Assembly (NCBI GenBank): GCA_002353555.1
Contig: DEJO01000029.1
Span: forward strand, 33,573 to 51,630
Direction: 5' to 3'
Source: Prevotella sp. UBA2746
GTDB lineage: Bacteria > Bacteroidota > Bacteroidia > Bacteroidales > Bacteroidaceae
Length of the DNA: 18,058 nt
Positions 7,773 to 15,091 of the stretch are shown one piece after another (positions within the stretch are counted from its first letter, which is position 1; the number at the start of each line of letters is the position of its first letter). The notes under the pieces were generated by a model. The model saw only the letters and a program-made list of their open reading frames with translations, had not been told where the DNA came from and made no database searches. The translations under genes and the position numbers were made by a program.

Positions 7773-10547
7773 TTGGAAATCTATCATCGCGACTTTCTAC
7801 TGGACATCTCTGCCGTTGCCAACTGCTTTGAAGGCTTCGGCCACCACCCACTGCTCTACATCGTCAACATGATGAAGCCGCGGGTGAACACCTATCACAC
7901 GCTGCTCGGTAACTTTGCCGGCAGCGCCCTGGACGACATCATCAACCACACAGACTATCACATTGCTGACACCTTCCGCAACAACTTCCGCGAGAAGGCA
8001 TTGGAATATGTCACCTGTGAGGACTTCGACGCCAACCGCTTCAAGCAGGATGCGCAACGGCAAGCTGCTCACATCCAGGCCGTAGTGAAGAACGTGTGGG
8101 GGCAGGCAACGAGAGTCCTTCCTCTGCTGGAGCCATCGTTTGTCTGTCCGCAACTGGGACTGCAAGGACGTGTAGACCTGATGACCGATGACTTCCGCCT
8201 GCTCGTTGAGCAGAAGTCGGGAAAGAACATCTGTCCGCAGAAACACTACGTGCAGGCGCTGCTCTACTATGACGTCCTCGCTACCAACTTCGGAATCGAC
8301 ACCAAGGATATAGACATCCAACTGCTCTACTCGAAGTTTCCCCTGCCCGACGGACTGAGACATATCGACGCCGACCGCAACCGCAAGCTCACAGACGAAG
8401 CGCTGAGGTTCCGCGACGAGGTGGTCACCTTATTATATAAGATAGCTCAGGACGGCTTTGGCAGCATCATGGACCAGCTGACACCAGAGACACTGGCCGG
8501 CGACAGCATGGGCGACACGTTCTTCCAGCGATATGAGCTGCCACGACTACAGGCTCTGCTGCAACCCTTGCACGAACTTTCTTCGATGGAACGGGCGTAT
8601 TTTGAACAAATGATGACGTTTGTGGTTCGTGAAATGATCGTGGCGAAAACGGGAGAGACGGTGTGGGAGGAAGAGAGAAAGGGAAAGGGAGAAGAAGAGA
8701 GAAAGGGAGCGAGGGGAGTCATGATGCAGACATGCAACGCCGACCTCTGGCGCATGCCGTTAGCCGAGAAAAGGGAGATGGGGTGCATCTTCACAGGACT
8801 GACCATCAGTGACATGAGGAAGAGCTCTACCTACAACGGCTATGACACGCTCGTCTTCGACCTGCCAGACCAGGGAGAAGACTTCATGCCCGACTTCCGA
8901 CGGGGTGACATGGTATACGTCTATGCCTACGAGAAGGATGAACAGCCCGACATCACCCGCGCCATACTCTACAAGGGAGTGCTTGCCGACATCTACCCCG
9001 ACAGTGTCACCGTACACCTGAACGACGGACAGCAGAAGGCTGAAGCCTTCGGCAAGACTCTCTATGCCATAGAACATGCCGGCAGCGATGTCACCCGCCA
9101 TGCTGCCATCGCCGGACTGCATGCCTTCATCACTGCCGACGACGACCGCAAAGCCTTGCTGCTGGGGCAACGTGCGCCACGAAAGGACGGCAACATCCGA
9201 CTCTCACGCAGCTACCACCCTGACTATGACGGGGTGGTTGAGCGTGTCTTCCAGTCGGAAGACTACTTCCTGCTTGTCGGACCGCCGGGAACGGGAAAGA
9301 CCTCGATGGCACTGCGGTTGATGGTTGAAGAGGCAATGGCTACCGTCGCAGCCCCGGCGGAAGGCAGCCGGAAAGCATCACTGCTGCTCCTCGCTTATAC
9401 CAACCGGGCAGTTGACGAGATTTGCAACATGCTGGAGGAGACCGGCTACGACTACCTGCGGCTGGGCAATGAATACAGTTGCGACCCACGCTACCGCAAC
9501 AGACTCCTGGGAGCCTACGTCGAGCAAGCACCTGCCGTACACGCATTGCGGAAAACCATCATCGACATGCCCATCATCGTTGCCACGACATCGACCCTCG
9601 CCACACGCCCGTTCCTGCTCGGCATCAAGTCGTTCGACATGGCCATCATCGACGAAGCCAGCCAGATACTCGAACCGGACATCATCGGACTGCTTTCCAA
9701 CAGCCACATCCGCCGGTTCGTCCTCATCGGAGACTATAAACAGCTGCCTGCCGTTGTGCAGCAACCCGAAGCGTCGTCAGCTGTCAGCAACAAGCTGCTG
9801 AGAAGCATACACTTGGACAACTGCCGCAACTCTCTCTTCGAACGACTTATCCGTACGGAGAAAGCGGCAAAAAGAACCGATTTCATCGGCATCCTGCACA
9901 AGCAAGGGCGCATGCACCCCGACATTGCAGCCTTCCCCGTCAGCACGTTCTATGCCGAGGAACAGCTGAGCGCCGTCCCCCTGCGCCACCAGCAAGAGCG
10001 TCAACTGGACTACGATGCGGAATGTCTCGATGAAACCGACGATTTATTAAAGAGCCGACGGGTCTTGTTCTTCCCCTCACCACCAAGAGAAGAGAACACG
10101 ACAGAACACCTTTCCGACAAAGTAAACACCGCAGAAGCCCGCATCGTCGCCGACCTGTTGCACCGGTTACACCGTTTCCTGGGCAAGAAGTTCGATGCCC
10201 AGAAAAGCATGGGTGTCATCGTCCCCTACAGGAACCAGATAGCCGTCATCAGGAAGGAGGCGGCACGATACGACATAGCGGCACTCAACGACATCACGAT
10301 CGACACCGTAGAACGCTATCAAGGGTCGCAACGCGACATCATCATCTACTCCTTCACCGTCAGCAAGCCCTACCAACTGGACTTCCTGACCAGCAACTGT
10401 TTCGTGGAAAACGGGAAGGTCATAGACAGAAAGCTGAACGTGGCACTCACCCGCGCCCGCAAACAACTGATATTGGTAGGCAACAAAGAAACGCTGAGCC
10501 TCAATCCGACATTTAAGAAACTGCTAACAGAAATCGGAAACGGGTAA
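7773..10547 (+). CDS. Dna2-like nuclease-helicase (PD-(D/E)XK nuclease + superfamily 1 helicase)
   Basis: A 924-aa protein. The N-terminal ~280 residues carry a PD-(D/E)XK nuclease motif of the Cas4/Dna2 type: GRVDLM followed by LLVEQKSGK (~129-151), giving Asp and E-x-K. The C-terminal half is a superfamily 1 helicase: Walker A GPPGTGKT (~502-509), AYTNRAVDEI, Walker B IDEASQ (~626), GDYKQLP (~653), RMHPDIAAFP, IDTVERYQGSQRD (~845) and NVALTRARKQ (~888). DNA end processing or defence is a reasonable role; RNA substrates cannot be excluded for this UPF1/Dna2-like branch. I see no 4-Cys iron-sulfur cluster pattern in the nuclease part. The start is TTG, directly after an in-frame TAA. The next Met is residue 33, which would remove conserved-looking sequence. 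A purine-rich, charged linker (~299-315) contains an in-frame duplication. Confidence 0.85.
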   Translation: MEIYHRDFLLDISAVANCFEGFGHHPLLYIVNMMKPRVNTYHTLLGNFAGSALDDIINHTDYHIADTFRNNFREKALEYVTCEDFDANRFKQDAQRQAAHIQAVVKNVWGQATRVLPLLEPSFVCPQLGLQGRVDLMTDDFRLLVEQKSGKNICPQKHYVQALLYYDVLATNFGIDTKDIDIQLLYSKFPLPDGLRHIDADRNRKLTDEALRFRDEVVTLLYKIAQDGFGSIMDQLTPETLAGDSMGDTFFQRYELPRLQALLQPLHELSSMERAYFEQMMTFVVREMIVAKTGETVWEEERKGKGEEERKGARGVMMQTCNADLWRMPLAEKREMGCIFTGLTISDMRKSSTYNGYDTLVFDLPDQGEDFMPDFRRGDMVYVYAYEKDEQPDITRAILYKGVLADIYPDSVTVHLNDGQQKAEAFGKTLYAIEHAGSDVTRHAAIAGLHAFITADDDRKALLLGQRAPRKDGNIRLSRSYHPDYDGVVERVFQSEDYFLLVGPPGTGKTSMALRLMVEEAMATVAAPAEGSRKASLLLLAYTNRAVDEICNMLEETGYDYLRLGNEYSCDPRYRNRLLGAYVEQAPAVHALRKTIIDMPIIVATTSTLATRPFLLGIKSFDMAIIDEASQILEPDIIGLLSNSHIRRFVLIGDYKQLPAVVQQPEASSAVSNKLLRSIHLDNCRNSLFERLIRTEKAAKRTDFIGILHKQGRMHPDIAAFPVSTFYAEEQLSAVPLRHQQERQLDYDAECLDETDDLLKSRRVLFFPSPPREENTTEHLSDKVNTAEARIVADLLHRLHRFLGKKFDAQKSMGVIVPYRNQIAVIRKEAARYDIAALNDITIDTVERYQGSQRDIIIYSFTVSKPYQLDFLTSNCFVENGKVIDRKLNVALTRARKQLILVGNKETLSLNPTFKKLLTEIGNG
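8670..8708 (+). repeat. In-frame 24-base duplication in the helicase linker
   Basis: GAAGAGAGAAAGGGA occurs at 8670-8684 and again at 8694-8708, a 24-base period that keeps the frame and encodes a repeated EERKG block between nuclease and helicase domains. The surrounding ~60 bases are almost all purine on the coding strand. The linker is probably flexible and could vary in length between strains. Confidence 0.8.
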
Positions 10548-10569
10548 CAGGAGAGGAAGAAGCATTTCT
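10521..10569 (+). repeat. Direct repeat, copy A (3' end of helicase gene and downstream)
   Basis: These 49 bases cover the last nine codons of the helicase gene, including its stop, plus 22 bases beyond it. They recur at 11550-11598 with 45 of 49 identical. The two copies enclose the antitoxin-like gene and the PIN stub. Confidence 0.85.
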
Positions 10570-10686
10570 GGTTCCTTTCTTATACTTTTTAACCACAGAT
10601 CCCACGGATTTACACGGATGAGTAAGCGCACTCCGTATCAGATGTAAGGTAACACGCGAAGCCCGAATTATTCTGATTATTCCAAT

Positions 10687-10732
10687 TTTCTTCCCAAGAG
10701 TTTCTCCATCATCCCGACGGGATGATTCTCCC
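10687..10732. repeat. Hairpin repeat R1
   Basis: First of three related copies: a pyrimidine-rich block (tttcttcccaagagtttctc), then a TCATCCC-GAC-GGGATGA hairpin (10709-10725), then a tctcccgtg tail. The related copies are at 10926-10990 and 11594-11653. Confidence 0.6.
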
Positions 10733-10894
10733 GTGAGTTCAATACATTCTTGCTCTGGCAAGCGCTTCGCGATTACTGTTGCTAAAAAAACTCACACGGA
10801 GGCACAGTGAACACAGAGGCTTTCACAGAGGAAGAGGTTAAAGGAGTATTCTAAGGAGTTTTTGGAAAAGAAATGGGCATAATGAGCATAATTA

Positions 10895-10914
10895 TATCCA
10901 GAAATTTCTGGATA
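10895..10914. repeat. Perfect 20-bp palindrome
   Basis: TATCCAGAAATTTCTGGATA is self-complementary over all 20 bases without a loop. It could be an operator for a dimeric regulator or simply a cruciform-prone repeat remnant. It lies ~280 bases upstream of the antitoxin-like gene, too far to be its obvious operator. Confidence 0.5.
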
Positions 10915-10925
10915 ATTTCTTGGCA

Positions 10926-10990
10926 TTTCTTTCCTAAGAGTTCTTTTCCCAGAGTTTCTCCATCATTCCGTCAGGGATGATTCTTGCGTG
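10926..10990. repeat. Hairpin repeat R2
   Basis: Second copy of the hairpin repeat: tttctttcctaagag, agagtttctcc, then a TCATTCC-GTCA-GGGATGA hairpin (10963-10980, one G-T pair) and a tcttgcgtgt tail. It carries an extra ~15 bases (ttcttttcccagag) relative to copy R1. Confidence 0.6.
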
Positions 10991-11158
10991 TAAGCAGTGC
11001 AATCAACGGTTAAAAGTCTTCCGTTGTTCAAAAATTCGTGTTATTCGAGTGTTCTAAATAATCCATGTAATCAGTGGTTAGGACTCTAAGGATTCAAAAT
11101 TTCTAAGACCTTAATTAAAAATTCAACTCTTGGTGTAGGTTATTTGATAAATAGTTTC

Positions 11159-11166
11159 TATCTTTG
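11159..11166 (+). promoter_or_regulatory. -7 element upstream of the antitoxin-like gene
   Basis: TATCTTTG is a perfect match to TAnnTTTG and lies 27 bases before the ATG at 11194, giving a ~20-base leader. No TTTG/TTG is seen at the expected 19-21 base distance upstream (nearest candidates 11143-11146 and 11130-11132), so the -33 half is weak. Confidence 0.5.
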
Positions 11167-11193
11167 CAGAAAATAGTTTAGCAGAGAAGGATT

Positions 11194-11424
11194 ATGTCAT
11201 ACAGTCAAATAGCTCAATTGGAACTCATGAACGCCATTAACAGCATTAGCTCGGAAGTGGAATTGAATGATTTCAGAGACATGCTGGCACGCTACTTCGC
11301 AAAAAAAGCTCAACAAGGTATTGATGCCTTGTGGGACGAGGGTATTATTAATAAAGAAACCATAGAAGCGTGGGGTGAAGAACACATGCGCACCCCGTAC
11401 CGATATGAGACGAATCGTCCTTGA
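11194..11424 (+). CDS. Orphan antitoxin-like small protein (PIN-toxin partner type)
   Basis: A 76-aa, largely helical protein. From memory, the layout (LELMNAINSI ... LNDFRDMLARYFAKKAQ ... IDALWDEG ... WGEEHMRTPYRY) matches small Bacteroidetes proteins encoded just upstream of, and overlapping, a PIN-family toxin. The sequence supports the pairing: an overlapping ATG at 11405 opens MRRIVLDTN, the typical start of such a PIN toxin, before hitting a stop. The toxin is therefore lost and this gene is intact but orphaned. Its likely original role was to bind and silence the PIN ribonuclease and perhaps repress its own promoter. No DNA-binding domain is obvious. The family assignment has not been verified by search. 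Confidence 0.7.
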   Translation: MSYSQIAQLELMNAINSISSEVELNDFRDMLARYFAKKAQQGIDALWDEGIINKETIEAWGEEHMRTPYRYETNRP

Positions 11425-11437
11425 CACTAACCCCTGA
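11405..11437 (+). pseudogene. Truncated PIN-domain toxin (10-codon stub)
   Basis: The ATG at 11405 lies inside the end of the antitoxin-like gene (20-base overlap). It reads MRRIVLDTNP and then TGA. M-R-x-I-V-L-D-T-N is the hallmark N-terminus of PIN-family toxins, where the Asp is the first metal ligand. A full toxin would be ~130-140 aa. Just downstream, gataacgat followed one base out of frame by a KDFIVQIAK reading (~11453-11490) could be a scar of the conserved DxDDxKF..CA region, implying an internal deletion plus frameshift, but this part is weak. Confidence 0.6.
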
Positions 11438-11549
11438 CCAAAACTCTCCGTGATAACGATTAAAGATTTTATCGTTCAGATAGCTAAATAATTTTGAAAA
11501 GTTTCACGACTACCACACTTTTTTCTTCCCACCCCATCGCTAAGGCAAC

Positions 11550-11598
11550 TTGCTAAGAGAAATCGAAAACGGGTAACAGGAGAGGAAGAGGCATTTCT
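11550..11598 (+). repeat. Direct repeat, copy B (displaced copy of helicase 3' end)
   Basis: Repeats 10521-10569 with four differences (45 of 49 identical). In the same frame it reads LLREIENG and stop, against LLTEIGNG and stop in the helicase. Only the terminal codons are present and an in-frame stop lies just upstream, so it is not a gene. It runs directly into hairpin repeat R3. Confidence 0.85.
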
Positions 11599-11653
11599 TC
11601 TCATTTCTATCCTAAGAGTATCCCATCATCCCATCCGGGACGATTATTCGTGT
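11594..11653. repeat. Hairpin repeat R3
   Basis: Third copy of the hairpin repeat: tctcatttctatcctaagag, then a TCATCCC-ATCC-GGGACGA type stem (11626-11643, one G-T pair) and an attcgtgt tail. Unlike R1 and R2, it abuts direct-repeat copy B. Confidence 0.55.
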
Positions 11654-11699
11654 TAATCAAATGATTCACATTTGAAAAACATGCCAAAACTTAAAGGTG

Positions 11700-11733
11700 C
11701 CCCCTAGAAGTTTTCTGTCCAACTTCTAGGGGG
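11700..11733. terminator. Perfect 13-bp stem-loop between converging genes
   Basis: CCCCCTAGAAGTT (11700-11712), loop TTCTGTCC, then AACTTCTAGGGGG (11721-11733): 13 of 13 bp paired. It lies between the plus-strand antitoxin/PIN remnant and the minus-strand lipoprotein gene, where a bidirectional terminator would fit. Neither side is followed by a proper T-run, so a mobile-element end or other structured repeat is a real alternative. Confidence 0.5.
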
Positions 11734-11829
11734 AATTGACACATCTCCAATCAACCTTTTCACTTAATATTTCAAATAAAATCGCAGATATTCACAATCA
11801 AGTCTTTGCAAAGATTTGAAAGTGAGAAT

Positions 11830-12249
11830 TTACTTTTGTCTATAATACCTTCCACCTAGATTATGATGACCGGAATCGCCTCCATAATCACGTAACCAAA
11901 GTCTTATACTATTCCCGTCCTCACTGATTTCATATTCGTACTCCTCGTAATAGCCTGGTTCCATAGAGTGGGTAATACGAAAAGAATTAGAAGAAACACT
12001 GATATTGAATGGATATATCACATTACTAAAATCTGCATCTTCCCCTGAATCCCATTCATTATAATAGAACTTCGCATCAGAAGTTATCTTAAATCCAATC
12101 ACTCCCCAATAACTATTTTGTTTTGTCCACGTTCCAACAATGGCACTACCGCCAAGAACATCATCGTCATCACCACATGAGCTTAAACTCGTTGTGAACA
12201 CTCCAACCATCATTAATGTAATGAGGCTCAAATAAAACTTTTTTTCCAT
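11830..12249 (-). CDS. Small lipocalin-like lipoprotein
   Basis: A 139-aa protein with a lipoprotein signal peptide whose lipobox LSSC puts the lipidated Cys at residue 25. It is followed by GDDDD, an acidic stretch resembling the Bacteroidetes surface-export signal, so exposure on the cell surface is plausible. The mature part starts with IVGTWTKQ, typical of small lipocalin-like domains, and continues as beta-rich, aromatic sequence to GGRYYRQK. The ligand is unknown. It follows the phosphotransferase gene by 64 bases on the same strand. A weak own promoter may exist (TAATATTG, 12282-12275, with TTAG 20 bases further upstream), so it could be read either alone or as the last gene of the envelope cluster. 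Confidence 0.75.
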   Translation of the reverse strand: MEKKFYLSLITLMMVGVFTTSLSSCGDDDDVLGGSAIVGTWTKQNSYWGVIGFKITSDAKFYYNEWDSGEDADFSNVIYPFNISVSSNSFRITHSMEPGYYEEYEYEISEDGNSIRLWLRDYGGDSGHHNLGGRYYRQK

Positions 12250-12313
12250 AAATAATAATTATTAAATTGTTGTGCAATATTACCTTGTCAACTGAGAACC
12301 CGCTAATCTTTGA

Positions 12314-14116
12314 TTATTTATGGTTCCCATCCCATTTGTCAAAATAATTATACCTAATCATCTTATCAGAAATAGTGTATGCTTTTTGAAGATTTTCTAT
12401 ATCAAGGGACGAAACTTCTGTTGTATCACCTTCAACATGGTAATCAGGTGTAACAGCAAATGGCAACTTGTCAGCAGATAAAATACTCATGCCTAAACCT
12501 TTCCAAACATAATTATCCAGTTTCAACAGATGAAGTAGTGTTGGATAAATATCTATCTGCCCCATCACGTCATTATAACGCATGGGCTTAGGAGAATTTA
12601 TAATTATCAACGGAACAAAAGGCTTGCCTGAAACCAGTCCTTTTCCCGTTTGAGATGAACATAGCCATTCCCTATCACCTGCCAACCCTTCGTGGTCGCC
12701 CATAATAACAATCATCGTTTCTTTGTAATCCGGACGAGATTGCAGATAGTCAAGAAGAATACCAAGAGCATAGTCTGTATAATTAGCTGTTACCAGATAA
12801 TTGTGAAGCATTTCTGGATAATTATTTCTGAGGTGAATCCGTTGTAGTCCTTCAGACAATTTAAAAGGATGATGACCTGAATAAGTAACAAACTGTATAA
12901 ATGCATTGGTTCCAGGAGACCATATTTCCCCTTTTCGCATAAGATGAACAGCCTGTCGCATGAGTGCTGCATCACCGATATTATTTCTTGGACCACTCGC
13001 TTCCTCTAACTTCCAATCTTGACGATACATCGTATTGTTAATGCCGAAAGCCAAAGCAACAGCTTGTTGATTCCATATTGTAGGTCTGTCTGCCGTTAAC
13101 AACCAACTATATGTCTTCAAACGCTCATTCAAGGCTTGATTTAGCGTATAATAACGATTTTGTGGATATAAAAGTGACCATGCCCCATTTTCAACAGGCA
13201 ATAATCCTGCATTAACCATTAGTTGGCAATCTATACTACGTCCACCTTTTACTTGTGAAAGGACATGAGGAGCATAGAGTGTTGTCGGTTGACGAAGTAC
13301 TCGATTGAGATTAGGTGTGATTTCTTTTCCTTCTACCTTCTTTTCCAACACCCATGACTCCAGCGACTCGCATAAAACTAATACTAAATTATTCCGCACA
13401 CTTAGCGTATCCTCTATTGGTGTTAATGCAACATGTCGGCTTAGATATTCTTCTATTTCGTTTGCATCTTCATTGCTAATTTGCGTTCCACTAGTTAATA
13501 AATCATATAACATACTTCCCAAAATAGTATATTCTGGTACAATACACATGTAATCATTAATCGTTTTCTTCGACTTAATTGCATGAACGAATCCACCTAA
13601 AATAAAGATGAGACATAGCGAAATGGTTGCTGATAACGCAAAGCTATACCAATAACCTTTCTTCCACGATTTCTCTTTTGTTTTCTTTCGCATTAAAAGG
13701 AAAGGTATCATAAGCGATATTAAGAGTGGGTCAAACCAACGAATTGAAGCTGCTACACTTGGAAGAAAATCCGTCAGATTGTCAGCAATAAGATAACTAT
13801 TCAATGGTATCGCACTATTATATGTACGATTATACATTAAGTTGGCTATTAAGAGCAGGTCAAGAATAAAGACTATTGGTAAAAAGAAGCTATCTCGACG
13901 CGTAAATATATATGGAAGCAACAATATCAAACTGACAGTCAATGCATTGACATATGTCTCTGGATACGAAAATGCACGAAAAGTAGTCTGAAAACACCAA
14001 AACAAATCAAACAACAGGAATGTTATGAAAAGTAACAATAGACGAACACCCACCTCATGGGACAACTTAAATTTCTCAACCATATTCTCTTTTATTAAAA
14101 CCAATAACTTTCCCAT
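12314..14116 (-). CDS. LtaS-like membrane phosphotransferase (sulfatase superfamily)
   Basis: A 600-aa protein. Five N-terminal membrane segments (about 24-42, 56-72, 77-93, 127-142, 157-178) precede a large extracytoplasmic alkaline-phosphatase/sulfatase-fold domain, the layout of lipoteichoic acid synthase. Visible metal/active-site candidates: Glu250 in LVLCESLESW, Ser294 in VKGGRSIDCQ at the place of the LtaS catalytic Thr, His415/416 in YSGHHPF, and Asp474-His475 in IMGDHEG. Gram-negative members transfer phosphoglycerol or phosphoethanolamine onto glycans or lipid A, so tailoring of a surface glycolipid is the likely role here. Ser instead of Thr is noteworthy. An alternative start at Met12 is possible. 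The gene lies 60 bases downstream of the glycosyltransferase gene and is AT-rich relative to the glnN block. Confidence 0.82.
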   Translation of the reverse strand: MGKLLVLIKENMVEKFKLSHEVGVRLLLLFITFLLFDLFWCFQTTFRAFSYPETYVNALTVSLILLLPYIFTRRDSFFLPIVFILDLLLIANLMYNRTYNSAIPLNSYLIADNLTDFLPSVAASIRWFDPLLISLMIPFLLMRKKTKEKSWKKGYWYSFALSATISLCLIFILGGFVHAIKSKKTINDYMCIVPEYTILGSMLYDLLTSGTQISNEDANEIEEYLSRHVALTPIEDTLSVRNNLVLVLCESLESWVLEKKVEGKEITPNLNRVLRQPTTLYAPHVLSQVKGGRSIDCQLMVNAGLLPVENGAWSLLYPQNRYYTLNQALNERLKTYSWLLTADRPTIWNQQAVALAFGINNTMYRQDWKLEEASGPRNNIGDAALMRQAVHLMRKGEIWSPGTNAFIQFVTYSGHHPFKLSEGLQRIHLRNNYPEMLHNYLVTANYTDYALGILLDYLQSRPDYKETMIVIMGDHEGLAGDREWLCSSQTGKGLVSGKPFVPLIIINSPKPMRYNDVMGQIDIYPTLLHLLKLDNYVWKGLGMSILSADKLPFAVTPDYHVEGDTTEVSSLDIENLQKAYTISDKMIRYNYFDKWDGNHK

Positions 14117-14176
14117 ACTTTATTTTGCATGTTTCTCTTCCGTTTTTATGAGATTATCCTTTTACAACCTATCTTT

Positions 14177-15052
14177 CTATTCAAGAATTGTGATAGTCTC
14201 TTTTGAATTGATATACTTATCAATTCCATTATCAATGCGTGTTACTTTTTTCTTCTTTTCTTCCTCCACTAATTGAAAATGGCTTTGCTCATTATTTCGT
14301 GAACGCTCCGAATGCCACAAATGGAAAGTGACTGCACAAAATTTTATGCGCTGAACCCTCATTCCACTATTAATCATTCTTTGTTTCAATTCCAAATCCT
14401 CATGCCCCCAACCCGTTAAATTTTCATTATATCCGTTTATTGCCACTATATCACTCCGAAAAAAAGCCATATTGCATCCCAGTACCCTCTTGCCTCTTTT
14501 GAGGAAATGAGTCAAAAAGGGTATTCTCACGCCATTTTCGCGGCTTTTAATTCCTAAAGAGAACCAATGAGGAGAATAATGCTCTTTACCCATCACCTCA
14601 TTTGTTTTTCCTTTTGTCAAAAGACACCGACTTCCGGCAGAAAGAAATCTTTTCTTTGCATGGTTGAGATGGTCTTCCACGAAGTGCTTGTCCAGGATAA
14701 GATCTCCGTCAATCTGAATTATATAATCACACTCCGCTATGGCAATTGCTTTATTCCTTATCTTGGAAAGTTGAAAGCCATCATCCCTTTGCCACACATG
14801 TTTGACTGGACATTTAATCATTGTACGCATTAAATCAACACATCGTTTTGTTTCTTCAGTGGAACCATCGTCTGCAACAATTACTTCATTAGGAAGAATC
14901 GTTTGACGAGCTACGCTGTGCAAACAATGCCGCAGCATTTTATCAGAATTATACGTAGATATTATCAGCGAAACACTGTATTTCTTTTTCGAACATCCTT
15001 GTTTTCTCAAGTCCTGTTTTTTGTTATTTCTATAATTATTCCATCGTATCAT
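14177..15052 (-). CDS. Family 2 glycosyltransferase with galactosyltransferase-type C-terminus
   Basis: A 291-aa cytoplasmic GT-A enzyme. VSLIISTYNSDKML opens the nucleotide-sugar domain; VADDGSTEET (Asp61-Asp62) and IQIDGDLIL (~113-120) are the expected acidic motifs. NMAFFRSDIVAINGYNENLTGWGHEDLELKQRM (in two pieces, ~194-226) matches the C-terminal module of chondroitin-type and beta-1,4-galactosyl/N-acetylgalactosaminyl transferases, with the WGHED acceptor/base motif. The sugar and acceptor are not predictable. The C-terminal ~25 residues, starting EEEKKKK, are highly charged and may contact the membrane. It sits 39 bases after the acyltransferase gene. The first ~24 residues are basic and low-complexity; no later Met precedes the fold, so the given start is kept. 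Confidence 0.88.
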   Translation of the reverse strand: MIRWNNYRNNKKQDLRKQGCSKKKYSVSLIISTYNSDKMLRHCLHSVARQTILPNEVIVADDGSTEETKRCVDLMRTMIKCPVKHVWQRDDGFQLSKIRNKAIAIAECDYIIQIDGDLILDKHFVEDHLNHAKKRFLSAGSRCLLTKGKTNEVMGKEHYSPHWFSLGIKSRENGVRIPFLTHFLKRGKRVLGCNMAFFRSDIVAINGYNENLTGWGHEDLELKQRMINSGMRVQRIKFCAVTFHLWHSERSRNNEQSHFQLVEEEKKKKVTRIDNGIDKYINSKETITILE

Positions 15053-15091
15053 GTTGTCACTCTGTTTTAAATTTGTATTCTGCCCCCCACT

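Larger units (their letters stand above)
10570..11158. other. Gene-poor stretch of decayed intergenic repeats
   Basis: No credible coding sequence is seen here. The stretch contains phrases typical of dispersed intergenic repeats in Bacteroidetes: the 'ccacagat...acggatttacacgga' type near 10591-10620, the 'acacggaggcacagtgaacacagag' type near 10793-10820, and their inverse flavour ('aatccatgtaatcagtggtt') near 11059-11080. It also holds two copies of a hairpin repeat (10687-10732 and 10926-10990), a 20-bp perfect palindrome (10895-10914), and a CAACGG/CCGTTG stem (11004-11009 with 11021-11026). Confidence 0.6.

Noticed and set aside
11197..11427. 76-codon open frame opposite the antitoxin-like gene
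   Set aside because: It is an antisense shadow; the plus-strand reading has family-like motifs and a promoter element.
12800..12820. ATTTCTGGATAATT shared between the phosphotransferase gene and the palindrome at 10895-10914
   Set aside because: It lies in coding sequence with no further similarity on either side; most likely chance in AT-rich DNA.
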